Assembly: GCA_045546995.1 (NCBI GenBank)
Contig: JAZQDW010000056.1
Span: 1-64,000 of the forward strand
From: Firm-08 sp045546995
Lineage (GTDB): Bacteria; Bacillota; Clostridia; Oscillospirales; QAKW01
Length of the DNA stretch: 64,000 bases
Direction: 5' to 3'
Positions within the stretch are counted from its first letter, which is position 1. Each line of letters begins with the position of its first letter. Position numbers and translations under genes: made by a program. Under the pieces are notes generated by a model. The model worked only from the letters and a program-made list of their open reading frames with translations. It made no database searches and was not told the origin of the DNA. Below, piece by piece: positions 43,922 to 52,862 of this stretch.

Positions 43922-45328
43922 ATGTATTTACAAAAAATCAATGATTATTTTAAATCTTTACAAAATAAATCGGTTACGGTGCTGGGAATCGGTGTTTCTC
44001 ATTTGCCCTTGATTGAAATGCTGGTAAAGAAAGGCATTTCCGTCACCGCCTGTGACCGTCGGGACGAGGTGGCCTTGGGCGCCGAGGCCGAGCATCTGAA
44101 ACAGCTGGGCGTTGCTTTGCAGCTTGGCGAGGACTATTTGGAGCATCTTACGGGCGACGTGATTTTTAAAACACCTGGTATGCGTTTTGATCTGCCGCAG
44201 TTAGCCGCCGCCGTGGCGCGGGGCAGTGTGTTGACCAGCGAAATGGAAGTGTTTTTTGACCTTTGCCCCTGCAAGATCATTGCGGTTACCGGTTCGGACG
44301 GCAAAACCACTACCACTACGCTGATTTCCGAAATGCTCAAGACCGCGGGATATACAGTACATCTGGGCGGCAATATTGGTAAACCCTTGCTGCCGGAAAT
44401 CGAAACTATCGGACGTGACGACGTGGCGGTGGTGGAATTGTCCAGTTTTCAGTTGCATACTATGCGTCGCTCGCCGACTGTGGCGGTAATGACGAATCTG
44501 GCTCCCAATCATCTGGATATGCATAAGGGTATGGAAGAATACGTGGAGGCCAAACAAAATATTTACCGCTATCAGGGCAAAAATGACCTGCTGGTCTTGA
44601 ATTACGACAATGATATAACTCGTCCTTTTGCAGAAGAAAGCACCGCAAACGTGCGCTTTTTTAGCTTCAAGAACGAACAGAACGGCGGCATTTACTATCG
44701 TGATGGTCAGGTGATCGACGCCACAACGTCGCCCGAGCGAGTCTTGCTTTGTCGGGAGGATATCGCCTTGCCCGGCAATCATAACGTTGAAAATTATATG
44801 GCCGCCATTGCCGCCGTGCGGGAAATGGTGTCCGATGAGGATATCTTGCAGGTTGCCCGTAACTTCGGCGGCGTAAAACATCGGATCGAATTTGTCAGAG
44901 AGGTAAGCGGCGTTCGGTTTTATAACGACTCGATCGCATCTTCTCCTACCCGCACCCTTGCCAGTATCCGTGCCTTTGATCAAAAGGTGCATTTGCTGGC
45001 CGGTGGATATGATAAACTGATTCCCTTTGACGAAATGGGGCAGGTGTTGCCGCAATATGTAAAGGCGCTGTATCTCAGCGGTCACACCGCCGCAAAGATC
45101 CGTGCGGCGGTCGAGCAGGGAAGTCAATACGATGCCGCCGATCTGCCCATTTACGAATTCGAGGATTATCGGCAGGCGGTGGAATGCGCCTATGCTAAGG
45201 CAGAGCCGGGGGACGTTGTGATTTTGTCTCCCTCCTGCGCCAGCTTTGATCATTTTAAAAACTTTGAGGTCCGCGGAGAATATTTTATTAACTGTGTAAA
45301 GGAACTGAAAGAAAAATGCAGCGAATGA
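43922..45328 (+). CDS. murD: UDP-N-acetylmuramoylalanine--D-glutamate ligase
   Basis: 468 residues. MurD adds D-glutamate to UDP-MurNAc-L-Ala with ATP, in the cytoplasm. The N-terminal Rossmann domain has VLGIGVSHLPLIE; the central ATP loop reads AVTGSDGKTTTT (about residue 121); ELSSFQL and the C-terminal domain with FYNDSIASSPTRTLASI are intact. TAAAGGAG precedes the ATG. It stands away from the usual mra/dcw cluster and overlaps the next gene, an M42 peptidase. Confidence 0.95.
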   Translation: MYLQKINDYFKSLQNKSVTVLGIGVSHLPLIEMLVKKGISVTACDRRDEVALGAEAEHLKQLGVALQLGEDYLEHLTGDVIFKTPGMRFDLPQLAAAVARGSVLTSEMEVFFDLCPCKIIAVTGSDGKTTTTTLISEMLKTAGYTVHLGGNIGKPLLPEIETIGRDDVAVVELSSFQLHTMRRSPTVAVMTNLAPNHLDMHKGMEEYVEAKQNIYRYQGKNDLLVLNYDNDITRPFAEESTANVRFFSFKNEQNGGIYYRDGQVIDATTSPERVLLCREDIALPGNHNVENYMAAIAAVREMVSDEDILQVARNFGGVKHRIEFVREVSGVRFYNDSIASSPTRTLASIRAFDQKVHLLAGGYDKLIPFDEMGQVLPQYVKALYLSGHTAAKIRAAVEQGSQYDAADLPIYEFEDYRQAVECAYAKAEPGDVVILSPSCASFDHFKNFEVRGEYFINCVKELKEKCSE

Positions 45329-46341
45329 AAACCATTTTGAAAAATTTGTGCAACATTTCTGCCGTTACCGGAGACGAGCGACACGCCCGTGGTCTGGTCG
45401 AACAGTTGCGTCCGTTTTGCGATCAAGTGCGGCAGCTTCCTTGCGGCAGTATTGTTGCCCTGAAAAAGAGTGCAAATCCAAATGCAAAAAAGCTGATGCT
45501 GGATGCCCATCTGGATCAGATCGGTTTGATGGTAACGAAAATTGATGATAATGGATTTGTACATTTTTGTGATCATGCAGGGGTGGATCCCAAAATTCTG
45601 CCCGGCGCCTCGGTGATCATTTTGGGCAAGCAGGCTGTGCGTGGGGTCGTTTCGGCCAAGCCACCGCATTTGCTGTCGGATGAGGAACGGGAAAAACCTG
45701 TCAAGGTTGAAAATATGACCGTTGACGTGGGTCTTTCGGCAGAGCAGGCCAAAAAGGTGATTCGTGTCGGCGACAAGATCGCCATGGATTGCTACGTGGG
45801 CGATATGCTCAATCATTGTGTGACGGGACGCTCTTTGGACGATCGTGCCGGTTGCGCTGTTTTGTTGTCTTTGCTGGATATGCTGAAAAACGAGGAAACG
45901 GATATGGATGTTTGTGTCGTGCTCAGCAGTGGCGAAGAATTCAGCGGCTTTGGCGCCGTGGCAGCAGCGCTGGATGTTGTGCCGGATGAGGCCATTGTTT
46001 TGGATGTTTCTCATGCGGATATGCCCGCTGCCCGCAGTGAAGATTGCGGCGAATTGGGCAAGGGCGTGATGATCGGCATCTCTCCGGTGCTGGACAGGGG
46101 GATCACCGGACAGTTGTTGGCGTTGGCCCGTGACCGTAAAATTCCTTATCAGCGGGAAGCAATGGGTGGCAACACTTACACAAATGCCGATGCGATCGTG
46201 CCTTTGTGCGGCGGTGTGCCCACGGCGTTACTCAGTATTCCTCTGCGCTATATGCACACGCCGCAAGAGGTGATCTCGCTGGAGGATCTGGTCAGCGTGC
46301 GCGCTTTATTGATGGCTTATCTCGGAAAGGAGCGTGGCTGA
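45316..46341 (+). CDS. M42 family metallopeptidase, copy 1
   Basis: 341 residues. M42 enzymes are co-catalytic zinc or cobalt aminopeptidases that often form large tetrahedral shells (TET). Metal ligands are seen as LDAHLDQIG (His-x-Asp), GRSLDDRAGC (Asp), SSGEEFSGFG (Glu-Glu) and the final RYMHTPQEV (His). It overlaps murD by 13 bases; an alternative ATG at 45325 gives the typical ATGA coupling. The next two genes are paralogues. Confidence 0.88.
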   Translation: MQRMKTILKNLCNISAVTGDERHARGLVEQLRPFCDQVRQLPCGSIVALKKSANPNAKKLMLDAHLDQIGLMVTKIDDNGFVHFCDHAGVDPKILPGASVIILGKQAVRGVVSAKPPHLLSDEEREKPVKVENMTVDVGLSAEQAKKVIRVGDKIAMDCYVGDMLNHCVTGRSLDDRAGCAVLLSLLDMLKNEETDMDVCVVLSSGEEFSGFGAVAAALDVVPDEAIVLDVSHADMPAARSEDCGELGKGVMIGISPVLDRGITGQLLALARDRKIPYQREAMGGNTYTNADAIVPLCGGVPTALLSIPLRYMHTPQEVISLEDLVSVRALLMAYLGKERG

Positions 46342-46342
46342 T

Positions 46343-47353
46343 ATGAATCCGTTTTTAAAACAGCTTACCGAGCTTGACGGCGTTTCCGGCAACGAGCAAA
46401 ACGTCCGTCGGACCATTGCCGCCCGCCTGGACGGTCAGGTGGAATATACGGTGGACCGTATCGGCAATCTGTACGCCCATAGTAAGGCGTACTTTTCTAA
46501 TGATATCAAGCTGATGATCACGGCGCACATGGATGAGGTCGGTTTTACCGTTACTCACATTACCAAGGACGGTTATCTTAAATTCCAAAGCATTGGCGGT
46601 ATTGACGAGCGTATTTTGCCCGGCAAAGCAGTGCTGGTTGGAAATAAGCAGATCTGTGGTGTCATCGGTTCGCTTGCCATTCATCTGCAAACCAAAAAAC
46701 AAAGAAAGCAAATTACCGAAATGCGTGATTTGTTTATTGATATCGGCGCCAAAGATCGGGAACAGGCTGAAAGGCACGTTTCTGTTGGTGATATCGTTAC
46801 CTTTGCGGCTACTACCGAACAGCTTGGGAACTTGATTCGCGCCAAGGCGTTGGACGACCGCGTGGGTTGTACGGTTTTGTGCGATCTGCTGGAGGAGGTG
46901 TCCGACGGAAACTTTACTGCCGTATTTACGACCCGTGAGGAAATCGGTTGTTTTGGCGCAATGGCGGCGACAGGGGCTGTAAAGCCACGTTATGCTATTG
47001 TGTTGGAGGGAACGACTGCCTCCGACATTGGTGAGACCGATGAGGTGGATCAGGTATGCGCTGTCGGTAAGGGCCCGGTGCTTTCCTTTATGGATAATGG
47101 CGCAATTTATGACCGAAAGTTTTTAAACCTTGCGCGCAAGGTGGCTGAACGGGAGGGAATACCGTACCAACTCAAGCAGGCGGTTGCCGGCGGGAACGAG
47201 GCCGGTCGCATTCAAAAAATGGGTACCGGTTGTCACGTGCTGGCCATTAGCTTGCCCTGCCGTTATATTCACGGCCCTGTCAGTATGGCCTCTGAGCAGG
47301 ATATGAAGGCAATGAAACAACTGGCCGCCGCCATTATTCGAGAATTAAAGTGA
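46343..47353 (+). CDS. M42 family metallopeptidase, copy 2
   Basis: 336 residues. Ligand motifs: MITAHMDEVGF, AKALDDRVGC, TTREEIGCFGA, and YIHGPVSM at the end. Near residue 235 the usual Asp (VDVT in copy 3) is replaced by VLEGTT, and GGTDAG by GGNEAGRIQ, so the metal site may differ. ATG 46343 is preferred, ten bases after AAAGGAG; GTG 46334 nearly touches that site. Confidence 0.85.
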   Translation: MNPFLKQLTELDGVSGNEQNVRRTIAARLDGQVEYTVDRIGNLYAHSKAYFSNDIKLMITAHMDEVGFTVTHITKDGYLKFQSIGGIDERILPGKAVLVGNKQICGVIGSLAIHLQTKKQRKQITEMRDLFIDIGAKDREQAERHVSVGDIVTFAATTEQLGNLIRAKALDDRVGCTVLCDLLEEVSDGNFTAVFTTREEIGCFGAMAATGAVKPRYAIVLEGTTASDIGETDEVDQVCAVGKGPVLSFMDNGAIYDRKFLNLARKVAEREGIPYQLKQAVAGGNEAGRIQKMGTGCHVLAISLPCRYIHGPVSMASEQDMKAMKQLAAAIIRELK

Positions 47354-47363
47354 GGTAAATAAA

Positions 47364-48350
47364 ATGATCAATACACTTGAAAAAATCATTTCCATTGGTT
47401 CTGTTTCCGGCGCGGAGACCGCCTTGCGGGATTATTTGACCGATCAACTCTTACCATTTGTAGACAAGGTGCAGACCGATCCGATGGGAAATCTAATCGC
47501 TCATAAAAAGGGCGACGGTCACAAAATTATGATCACAGCTCATATGGATACCATCGGCGTGATCGCTACGGCGGCAGACGACAAAGGATTTTGGAAGGTC
47601 GCGCCGGTAGGCGGCGTTGACGTGGCGCGCGCCATTGGACGGACAGTAGTGTTTGAAAACGGTATCACCGGCGTGCTCTTTTGCTCCGGTGACGGCAAGG
47701 ATGCCAAATTCTCCGACTGCTTTGTTGACATTGGCGCCGCCAATAAGGCGCAGGCATTGGAACGTGTTTCGGTGGGCATGACGGCTCGTTTTACCGGTTC
47801 CGTCAGTACCTGCGGTGATTTGATCACAGCCCCTACACTGGATAACCAGATCGGTTGTCTGGTGTTGCTGGAAACGATTAAAAAACTGAATGCAACGGCT
47901 CATGACGTTTATTTTGTATTTACCTCGCAAGAGGAGGTTGGCCTGCGTGGCGCCGGTGTCAGCGGCAACAGCATTCGTCCGGATATCTGCATTGCGGTGG
48001 ACGTTACGGTGGCTTCAGATACACCCGGTGCTAAAAGCGGTACGACCGCTCTCGGTAAAGGCGCGGCTATCAAATTGCGTGATAACAGCGCCATTTGCAG
48101 TAAGGCGGTGGTGGATAAGCTGGAAAGCGTTGCGGAATATTACCACATTCCCGTACAGCGTGACGTGCTGGATTTCGGTGGCACAGACATCGGCGCTCTG
48201 CAACGCAACGGTAGCGCTGCTCTTGTGGGTGGCGTAAGCATTCCGTGCCGCTATATCCACACTCCTGTTGAGACGGTTTCCCGCAAGGATGTGGAAAGCT
48301 GTATCAAATTATTGACCGCCTTTGCTGGCAATGTGATCATTAAATCCTGA
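47364..48350 (+). CDS. M42 family metallopeptidase, copy 3
   Basis: 328 residues, the most canonical of the three. Motifs: MITAHMDTIGV, APTLDNQIGC, TSQEEVGLRGA, CIAVDVTVAS, DFGGTDIGAL and RYIHTPVETV. It should be a cytoplasmic aminopeptidase. GTGAGGT precedes the ATG. With copies 1 and 2 it forms an operon downstream of murD, ending in a clear terminator. Confidence 0.88.
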   Translation: MINTLEKIISIGSVSGAETALRDYLTDQLLPFVDKVQTDPMGNLIAHKKGDGHKIMITAHMDTIGVIATAADDKGFWKVAPVGGVDVARAIGRTVVFENGITGVLFCSGDGKDAKFSDCFVDIGAANKAQALERVSVGMTARFTGSVSTCGDLITAPTLDNQIGCLVLLETIKKLNATAHDVYFVFTSQEEVGLRGAGVSGNSIRPDICIAVDVTVASDTPGAKSGTTALGKGAAIKLRDNSAICSKAVVDKLESVAEYYHIPVQRDVLDFGGTDIGALQRNGSAALVGGVSIPCRYIHTPVETVSRKDVESCIKLLTAFAGNVIIKS

Positions 48351-48360
48351 AAAGGAATTT

Positions 48361-48394
48361 AAAAAGAGATGCAAAATAATTGCATCTCTTTTTT
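48361..48394 (+). terminator. Terminator after the M42 gene cluster
   Basis: AAAAAGAGATGCAA/TTGCATCTCTTTTT, 14-bp stem, 5-base loop, T run. Confidence 0.85.
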
Positions 48395-48408
48395 TACTGT
48401 GTTACAAT
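48380..48408 (+). promoter_or_regulatory. Promoter for nagA, embedded in the preceding terminator
   Basis: TTGCAT (48380-48385, inside the 3' arm of the terminator), 17-base spacer, TACAAT (48403-48408). Confidence 0.55.
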
Positions 48409-48439
48409 ATAAATAACAAAGTGTACGGAGGAAGACAAA

Positions 48440-49501
48440 ATGATTTTTAAAAATGTGTCTTTAAATGGCGTTATAACAGATATTACCGTAGAGAAGGGAA
48501 AGATCCTTTCACTGGAAAGAACGGATGCTCCCGGTACGGATATGCAGGGATTGCGTGTTTTTCCCGGTATGATCGACGTGCACGCCCACGGCTGTATGGA
48601 TATTGAGGCCAACAGCGGCCGCATTGATGAATTGTCCGATTATGAAGCGCGTCACGGCACCACTTCTTGGTTGCCCACCACCGCCACCGTAGCGATGGAA
48701 ACCATTTATGATGCCGTCAACCGTGATATTACCAAAATTAAAGGCGCTCACGTGCTCGGCTTCCATGCGGAAGGTCCGTACATTGCCGAAAAGTATAAGG
48801 GCGCGCAGGATCCCAAATTTATCCGTAAACCCGATTTGGAGGAATTTGAAAAATTGCCGAATATCAAAATGGTTACGGTGGCGCCTGAAGTGGACGGCGC
48901 TTTGGAATTCATTAAAAATTGTAAGGCAATTGTGGCAATGGGTCACACCGAGGCCGATTATGACGCCGCGATTCGCGCCATTGATGCCGGCGCCAATTGC
49001 CTGACCCATACTTTTAATGCCATGCCGCCTATGCTGCATCGCGCTCCCGGCGTGATCGGCGCTGCGGTAGAGAGAAATATTTATGCGCAGCTGATTTGCG
49101 ACGGATTACACGTACAACGGGGCGCTGTTTGGGCGCTGTACCGCGCATTTGGCCCCGATCGGGTGGTGCTGATCAGTGACTCCGTTCAAACGGCGGGTCT
49201 GCCCGACGGTAAATATACCTCCGGCGGTTTGGATGTTATTTTGAAAAATAACGAATGTCGCCTGCTCGACGGCACCCTGGCCGGTAGTTCCGCCTTTTTG
49301 CTGGATTGTGTTAAAAAAGCGATTGAATTCGGCATTCCCGAAGCAGATGCTTTTAAAATGGCCACACAGACGCCGGCAACCTTGCTGGGCGTAAACAAAG
49401 GTAGGGTCGAGGTTGGTTACGATGCCGATCTGATTTTCCTGGACGAAAGTTATGATTTAAAGTATACGGTGATCGATGGAGAAATCTATTACCAAAAATA
49501 A
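48440..49501 (+). CDS. nagA: N-acetylglucosamine-6-phosphate deacetylase
   Basis: 353 residues. NagA removes the acetyl group from GlcNAc-6-phosphate, giving glucosamine-6-phosphate. Metal and catalytic residues: GMIDVHAHGCMD (H-x-H), HAEGPYI (Glu), MGHTEADYD (His), LTHTFNAMPPM (His), and LISDSVQTAG (catalytic Asp). The C-terminal EVGYDADLIFLD closes the amidohydrolase barrel. It lies directly before a sugar kinase-regulator fusion and murQ, so the three probably recycle cell-wall amino sugars. Confidence 0.95.
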   Translation: MIFKNVSLNGVITDITVEKGKILSLERTDAPGTDMQGLRVFPGMIDVHAHGCMDIEANSGRIDELSDYEARHGTTSWLPTTATVAMETIYDAVNRDITKIKGAHVLGFHAEGPYIAEKYKGAQDPKFIRKPDLEEFEKLPNIKMVTVAPEVDGALEFIKNCKAIVAMGHTEADYDAAIRAIDAGANCLTHTFNAMPPMLHRAPGVIGAAVERNIYAQLICDGLHVQRGAVWALYRAFGPDRVVLISDSVQTAGLPDGKYTSGGLDVILKNNECRLLDGTLAGSSAFLLDCVKKAIEFGIPEADAFKMATQTPATLLGVNKGRVEVGYDADLIFLDESYDLKYTVIDGEIYYQK

Positions 49502-49503
49502 TC

Positions 49504-49531
49504 AAAAGGGATGCCATGGCATCCCTTTTTG
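49504..49531 (+). terminator. Terminator after nagA
   Basis: AAAAGGGATGCC/GGCATCCCTTTT palindrome with T run, two bases after the stop. Confidence 0.8.
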
Positions 49532-49541
49532 TATTTAAAAA

Positions 49542-49614
49542 TCAACCGCTGGTTGAAAATACAATAATGCATATAGGAAAATACATTGAAAATATCAACC
49601 AACGGTGTTATAAT
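49542..49614 (+). promoter_or_regulatory. Promoter and operator-like dyads of the HTH-kinase gene
   Basis: Promoter TTGAAA (49586-49591), 17-base spacer, TATAAT (49609-49614). A perfect dyad TCAACC-GCT-GGTTGA lies at 49542-49556. A degenerate copy, TCAACC-AAC-GGTGTT, lies in the spacer at 49594-49608, where bound protein would block RNA polymerase. Confidence 0.65.
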
Positions 49615-49636
49615 GAGGTCAAAAGAGGTGAGGCTT

Positions 49637-50791
49637 TTGAGTCATACGTACTATCTTGCAGAAAACATCAAACAATTTCGTCTGGCTGCCGGGATGAAAC
49701 AATGGGAGCTGGCAGAGCGACTGTTGGTCAGCACACAATCGGTCTCGAAATGGGAAAAGGGGAGTAGTGTGCCGGACCTTGATAATCTGTGCGCCTTGGC
49801 AAAAATTTTTGACGTCAGTGTGGATGCTTTGCTTGGGGCGCCGCAGATGGAGGAAGAACTGCTGATCGGCATTGACGGTGGTGGCACCAAAACCGAATTT
49901 GTGCTCTTTGAAGAGAATGGCAACATTCGACAGCGGATATTGCTGGATGGAAGCAACCCCAACGTTTGCGGCATGGAAAAGTGCTGTCAAACCTTACGGA
50001 CGGGGATTGATCGATTGATGAATAATCATACGGTCAAGGCAATTTATTGCGGGCTGGCTGGATATATTTCCGGCAATAACGGACCGATGATTTTGTCGTT
50101 TTTACAAAAGACCTATCCCGATATCACTGTCGGAAGCGGCGGTGATATCCTGAATGTGGCTGCCAGCGCTCATCGCGAAGACGAATGTGTTACCGCCATT
50201 TGCGGCACCGGATCGATTGTTTGCGCCATCCAAGATAAAAACGTGCGCCGTATCGGTGGTTGGGGCTATCTGTTCGATCATAAGGGGAGCGGTTATGACA
50301 TTGGCCGGGATGCGTTTACTGCTGCTCTGGCACAGCGCGACGGCTTTGGCAGAGAAACGCTCATTACTGAAATGATGGAAAAACGCCTGGGCAGTACCGT
50401 ATGGGACAGTATCAATTTTATTTATTCGCGCGGCACCTCATATATTGCATCCTTTGCGGGTGTCGTGTTTGAGGCTTATGACGCAGGAGATGCTCTGGCA
50501 AGTGAGATTCTGGACAGCAATTTTGCCGAACTTGCCGGTAAAATCAATTTTGCTGCAGCGTGTGGAAAAAATACGGATACGCTTGTCATTTCCGGCGGCG
50601 TGCTTCATTTTCGCGAGACGGTGCTGTCTTTACTGCGTCGGCACCTGAATAAGGAAATGGAGATCGTGGTGCCTGAGTTACCGCAGATCTACGGCGCCTG
50701 TGTTTTGTGCCGCAAAATGTGCGGTGATATCCCTACGGAATTTATGCAAAACTTTAAAACAGATTATCAAAAACAAATCAGCGGAGAGTGA
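49637..50791 (+). CDS. XRE regulator fused to a BadF/BadG-type amino-sugar kinase
   Basis: 384 residues. The first 65 are an XRE/Cro HTH (IKQFRLAAGMKQWELAERLLVSTQSVSKWEKGSS). From about residue 73 a BadF/BadG/N-acetylglucosamine kinase domain begins: phosphate-1 IGIDGGGTKTEFVLFE, GLAGYISG, CGTGSIVCA, GGWGYLFDHKGSGYDIGRDA and the adenosine motif VISGGVLHF. Such kinases phosphorylate GlcNAc, MurNAc or glucosamine; MurQ next door suggests MurNAc. Start TTG 49637 is chosen: GAGGTG lies just before it and earlier in-frame starts fall inside the promoter. GTG 49628 is possible. Confidence 0.85.
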   Translation: MSHTYYLAENIKQFRLAAGMKQWELAERLLVSTQSVSKWEKGSSVPDLDNLCALAKIFDVSVDALLGAPQMEEELLIGIDGGGTKTEFVLFEENGNIRQRILLDGSNPNVCGMEKCCQTLRTGIDRLMNNHTVKAIYCGLAGYISGNNGPMILSFLQKTYPDITVGSGGDILNVAASAHREDECVTAICGTGSIVCAIQDKNVRRIGGWGYLFDHKGSGYDIGRDAFTAALAQRDGFGRETLITEMMEKRLGSTVWDSINFIYSRGTSYIASFAGVVFEAYDAGDALASEILDSNFAELAGKINFAAACGKNTDTLVISGGVLHFRETVLSLLRRHLNKEMEIVVPELPQIYGACVLCRKMCGDIPTEFMQNFKTDYQKQISGE

Positions 50792-50796
50792 TCAAA

Positions 50797-51615
50797 ATGC
50801 TTACAACAGAAATGAGAAATCCTAAAACCACTCATATTGATACGATGGACACCTTATCGCAGGTGCGCCTGATGAATGAAGAAAATTTTAATGCCGTGCG
50901 TGCGGTAGAGGCGGCCTTGCCGCAGATCGCTGCCGCTTGTGATGCCGTCAGCGCCGCTATTGCAAATGGCGGTAGAGTGTTTTACGTAGGCGCCGGTACT
51001 TCAGGTCGTCTGGGCGTGCTGGATGCGGCGGAATGTCCACCCACCTTTGGCGTGTCGTCGGAGCAGTTTGTGGGTATTATTGCCGGCGGTTATGAAGCGC
51101 TGCATCATGCAGGGGAGGGCAATGAGGATGATCCTCTGGCCGCTGTGGCGGAACTGAAAAAATATCAATTGTGTCAAAAGGACGTGGTCGTTGGTATTTC
51201 CGCCGCCGGCGGTGCCGCTTTTGTGCTGAAGGCGCTTGCCCATGCCGCAGAAATCGGCTGTGTGACCGTGGGGGTAACCTCTAACAAGGGCAGTTTGCTT
51301 GCCACGCAAAGTCAATTTCCTATCGTGACGGATACCGGCGCCGAGGTAATCACCGGCTCCACCCGTCTGAAGGCCGGAACAGCACAGAAACTGGTGCTGA
51401 ATATGCTTTCTACGGTTTCCATGATCCAAAACGGCTATGTGTACGAAAATATGATGATCAATCTGCGTCCTTCCAATATTAAACTGGAAGGGCGTGTGAT
51501 TCGAATCGTAGGCGAGATCACCGGCCTTGATGAACAAAGTGCAACGGTTCTGCTGGAACGCGCCGATTGGAATATCAAACAAGCCATTGAACTTTATAAA
51601 AGCGAAATTCGGTAA
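50797..51615 (+). CDS. murQ: N-acetylmuramic acid 6-phosphate etherase
   Basis: 272 residues. MurQ cleaves the lactyl ether of MurNAc-6-phosphate to give GlcNAc-6-phosphate, which NagA then deacetylates. The SIS domain is clear: YVGAGTSGRLGVLDAAECPPTFG, GISAAGGAAFVLKAL, and STRLKAGTAQKLVLNMLST. It is slightly shorter than the usual about 300 residues. ATG 50797 is eight bases from GGAGAG. It overlaps or abuts the kinase gene, so the pair is co-transcribed. Confidence 0.93.
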   Translation: MLTTEMRNPKTTHIDTMDTLSQVRLMNEENFNAVRAVEAALPQIAAACDAVSAAIANGGRVFYVGAGTSGRLGVLDAAECPPTFGVSSEQFVGIIAGGYEALHHAGEGNEDDPLAAVAELKKYQLCQKDVVVGISAAGGAAFVLKALAHAAEIGCVTVGVTSNKGSLLATQSQFPIVTDTGAEVITGSTRLKAGTAQKLVLNMLSTVSMIQNGYVYENMMINLRPSNIKLEGRVIRIVGEITGLDEQSATVLLERADWNIKQAIELYKSEIR

Positions 51616-51618
51616 ATA

Positions 51619-51648
51619 AAAAGCGGTCATTTGACCGCTTTTATTTTT
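51619..51648. terminator. Bidirectional terminator between murQ and ispF
   Basis: AAAAGCGGTCA/TGACCGCTTTT with a 2-base gap, T runs on both sides; overlaps the last bases of ispF. Confidence 0.75.
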
Positions 51649-52117
51649 GTTGCATCAACAGGCATACGCTGTGGGCGGAGATGCCCTCGCCGTTGCCGGT
51701 GAAACCCAGCTTTTCTTCAGTGGTTGCCTTGACGCTGATCTGATCGATCGATACGCCCAATGCGGTTGCGATATTTTGTCGCATGGCGGGAATGTGATCT
51801 TTCAGTTTGGGCTGCTGCGCAATGATGGTAACGTCAGCATTTCCAAGGACGTATCCCTTTTGTCTGCAAAGTGCGGCTACGTGCTGTAACAGCTTTCTGC
51901 TGTCGCATCCCTTATAGGTGGGATCGGTATCAGGGAAATGCGCGCCGATATCCCCCAATGCCAATGCGCCCAGCATAGCATCCATCAGGGCGTGCAGCGC
52001 AACGTCTGCATCGGAATGGCCGAGTAGACCTTTTTCATAGGGGATTGTTTCTCCGCACAGGATCAAAGCTCTTCCTTCCACCAATTTGTGTACGTCGTAT
52101 CCGTGTCCGATTCTCAT
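51641..52117 (-). CDS. ispF: 2-C-methyl-D-erythritol 2,4-cyclodiphosphate synthase
   Basis: 158 residues. IspF cyclises CDP-methylerythritol-2-phosphate in the MEP isoprenoid pathway. Zinc ligands: RIGHGYDVHKL (Asp, His) and LLGHSDADVALHALMDA (His). The C-terminal TTEEKLGFTGNGEGISAHSVCLL is typical. It overlaps ispD by four bases, so the two are translationally coupled. Confidence 0.95.
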   Translation of the reverse strand: MRIGHGYDVHKLVEGRALILCGETIPYEKGLLGHSDADVALHALMDAMLGALALGDIGAHFPDTDPTYKGCDSRKLLQHVAALCRQKGYVLGNADVTIIAQQPKLKDHIPAMRQNIATALGVSIDQISVKATTEEKLGFTGNGEGISAHSVCLLMQQK

Positions 52118-52809
52118 ACGCTTTCCTTTCCGGCAATCGTCTCCGCCTGTAAAATATCTTCCTCCGTGGTGATCTTGATGTTGTCGTAATCGCCGATAAC
52201 GGGTTGTACCCTTTGGTTGTATAATTCGAAAATAGATGCGTCGTCGGTAACGTCGTGCCCGTCTTGAATACTACGTTCCATATATTCTGTAAATGCTTGT
52301 AAAGAAAACGCCTGCGGCGTCTGGGCCAATAACAACTGTGCTCTTGGAGGTGTGTGTCGGATAAATCCGTCGGGGGAGAGCTGCTTGACCGTGTCCTTCA
52401 CGGGAACGCATAATATGGCGCCGCCATGCTGCTTTGCCGCCGTAACGGTCTGATCGATGTGTTGCGGCTTGGTAAAGGGACGGGCGCCGTCCGCAATGGC
52501 TACGATACTTGCGTTTTTGCATAATTGCAAACCGTTTTGCACGGAATGCTGCCGTGTCCGGCCGCCGAGAGCACAATCGCGGAATTTATCAATTCCGTAC
52601 TGTGTTGCAAGTGTAGCCACAGTTTCGCGCAACTCCGGACGGGTGACTACGTAAATATCATCAATGCTGTCGGCGACCTGATATTGGATCAGGGTGCGCG
52701 CCAAAACCGGAATGCCCTTTATTTCCAGTAATAATTTGTCCTTGCAGACCTTTTTCATCCGTTGGGACGAGCCGGCAGCTACGATCAGGGCGGCGGTACG
52801 GTCGTTCAT
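52114..52809 (-). CDS. ispD: 2-C-methyl-D-erythritol 4-phosphate cytidylyltransferase
   Basis: 231 residues. IspD attaches CMP to methylerythritol-4-phosphate. The nucleotide motif reads AALIVAAGSSQRMKKVCKDKLLLEI (conserved Arg and Lys present), then VAIADGARPFTKPQHID, VPVKDTVKQ and QTPQAFSLQAF. GGAGGA precedes the ATG. The intermediate IspE step is encoded elsewhere. Confidence 0.95.
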   Translation of the reverse strand: MNDRTAALIVAAGSSQRMKKVCKDKLLLEIKGIPVLARTLIQYQVADSIDDIYVVTRPELRETVATLATQYGIDKFRDCALGGRTRQHSVQNGLQLCKNASIVAIADGARPFTKPQHIDQTVTAAKQHGGAILCVPVKDTVKQLSPDGFIRHTPPRAQLLLAQTPQAFSLQAFTEYMERSIQDGHDVTDDASIFELYNQRVQPVIGDYDNIKITTEEDILQAETIAGKESV

Positions 52810-52820
52810 ATTTTCCTCCG

Positions 52821-52859
52821 AAAAACAAATACAGAAAAGGAGGCCCTTTTCTGTATTTG
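52821..52859 (-). terminator. Terminator after the CarD gene
   Basis: CAAATACAGAAAAGG/CCTTTTCTGTATTTG, 15-bp stem, then TTTTT on the minus strand; separates carD from ispD. Confidence 0.75.
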
Positions 52860-52862
52860 GTA

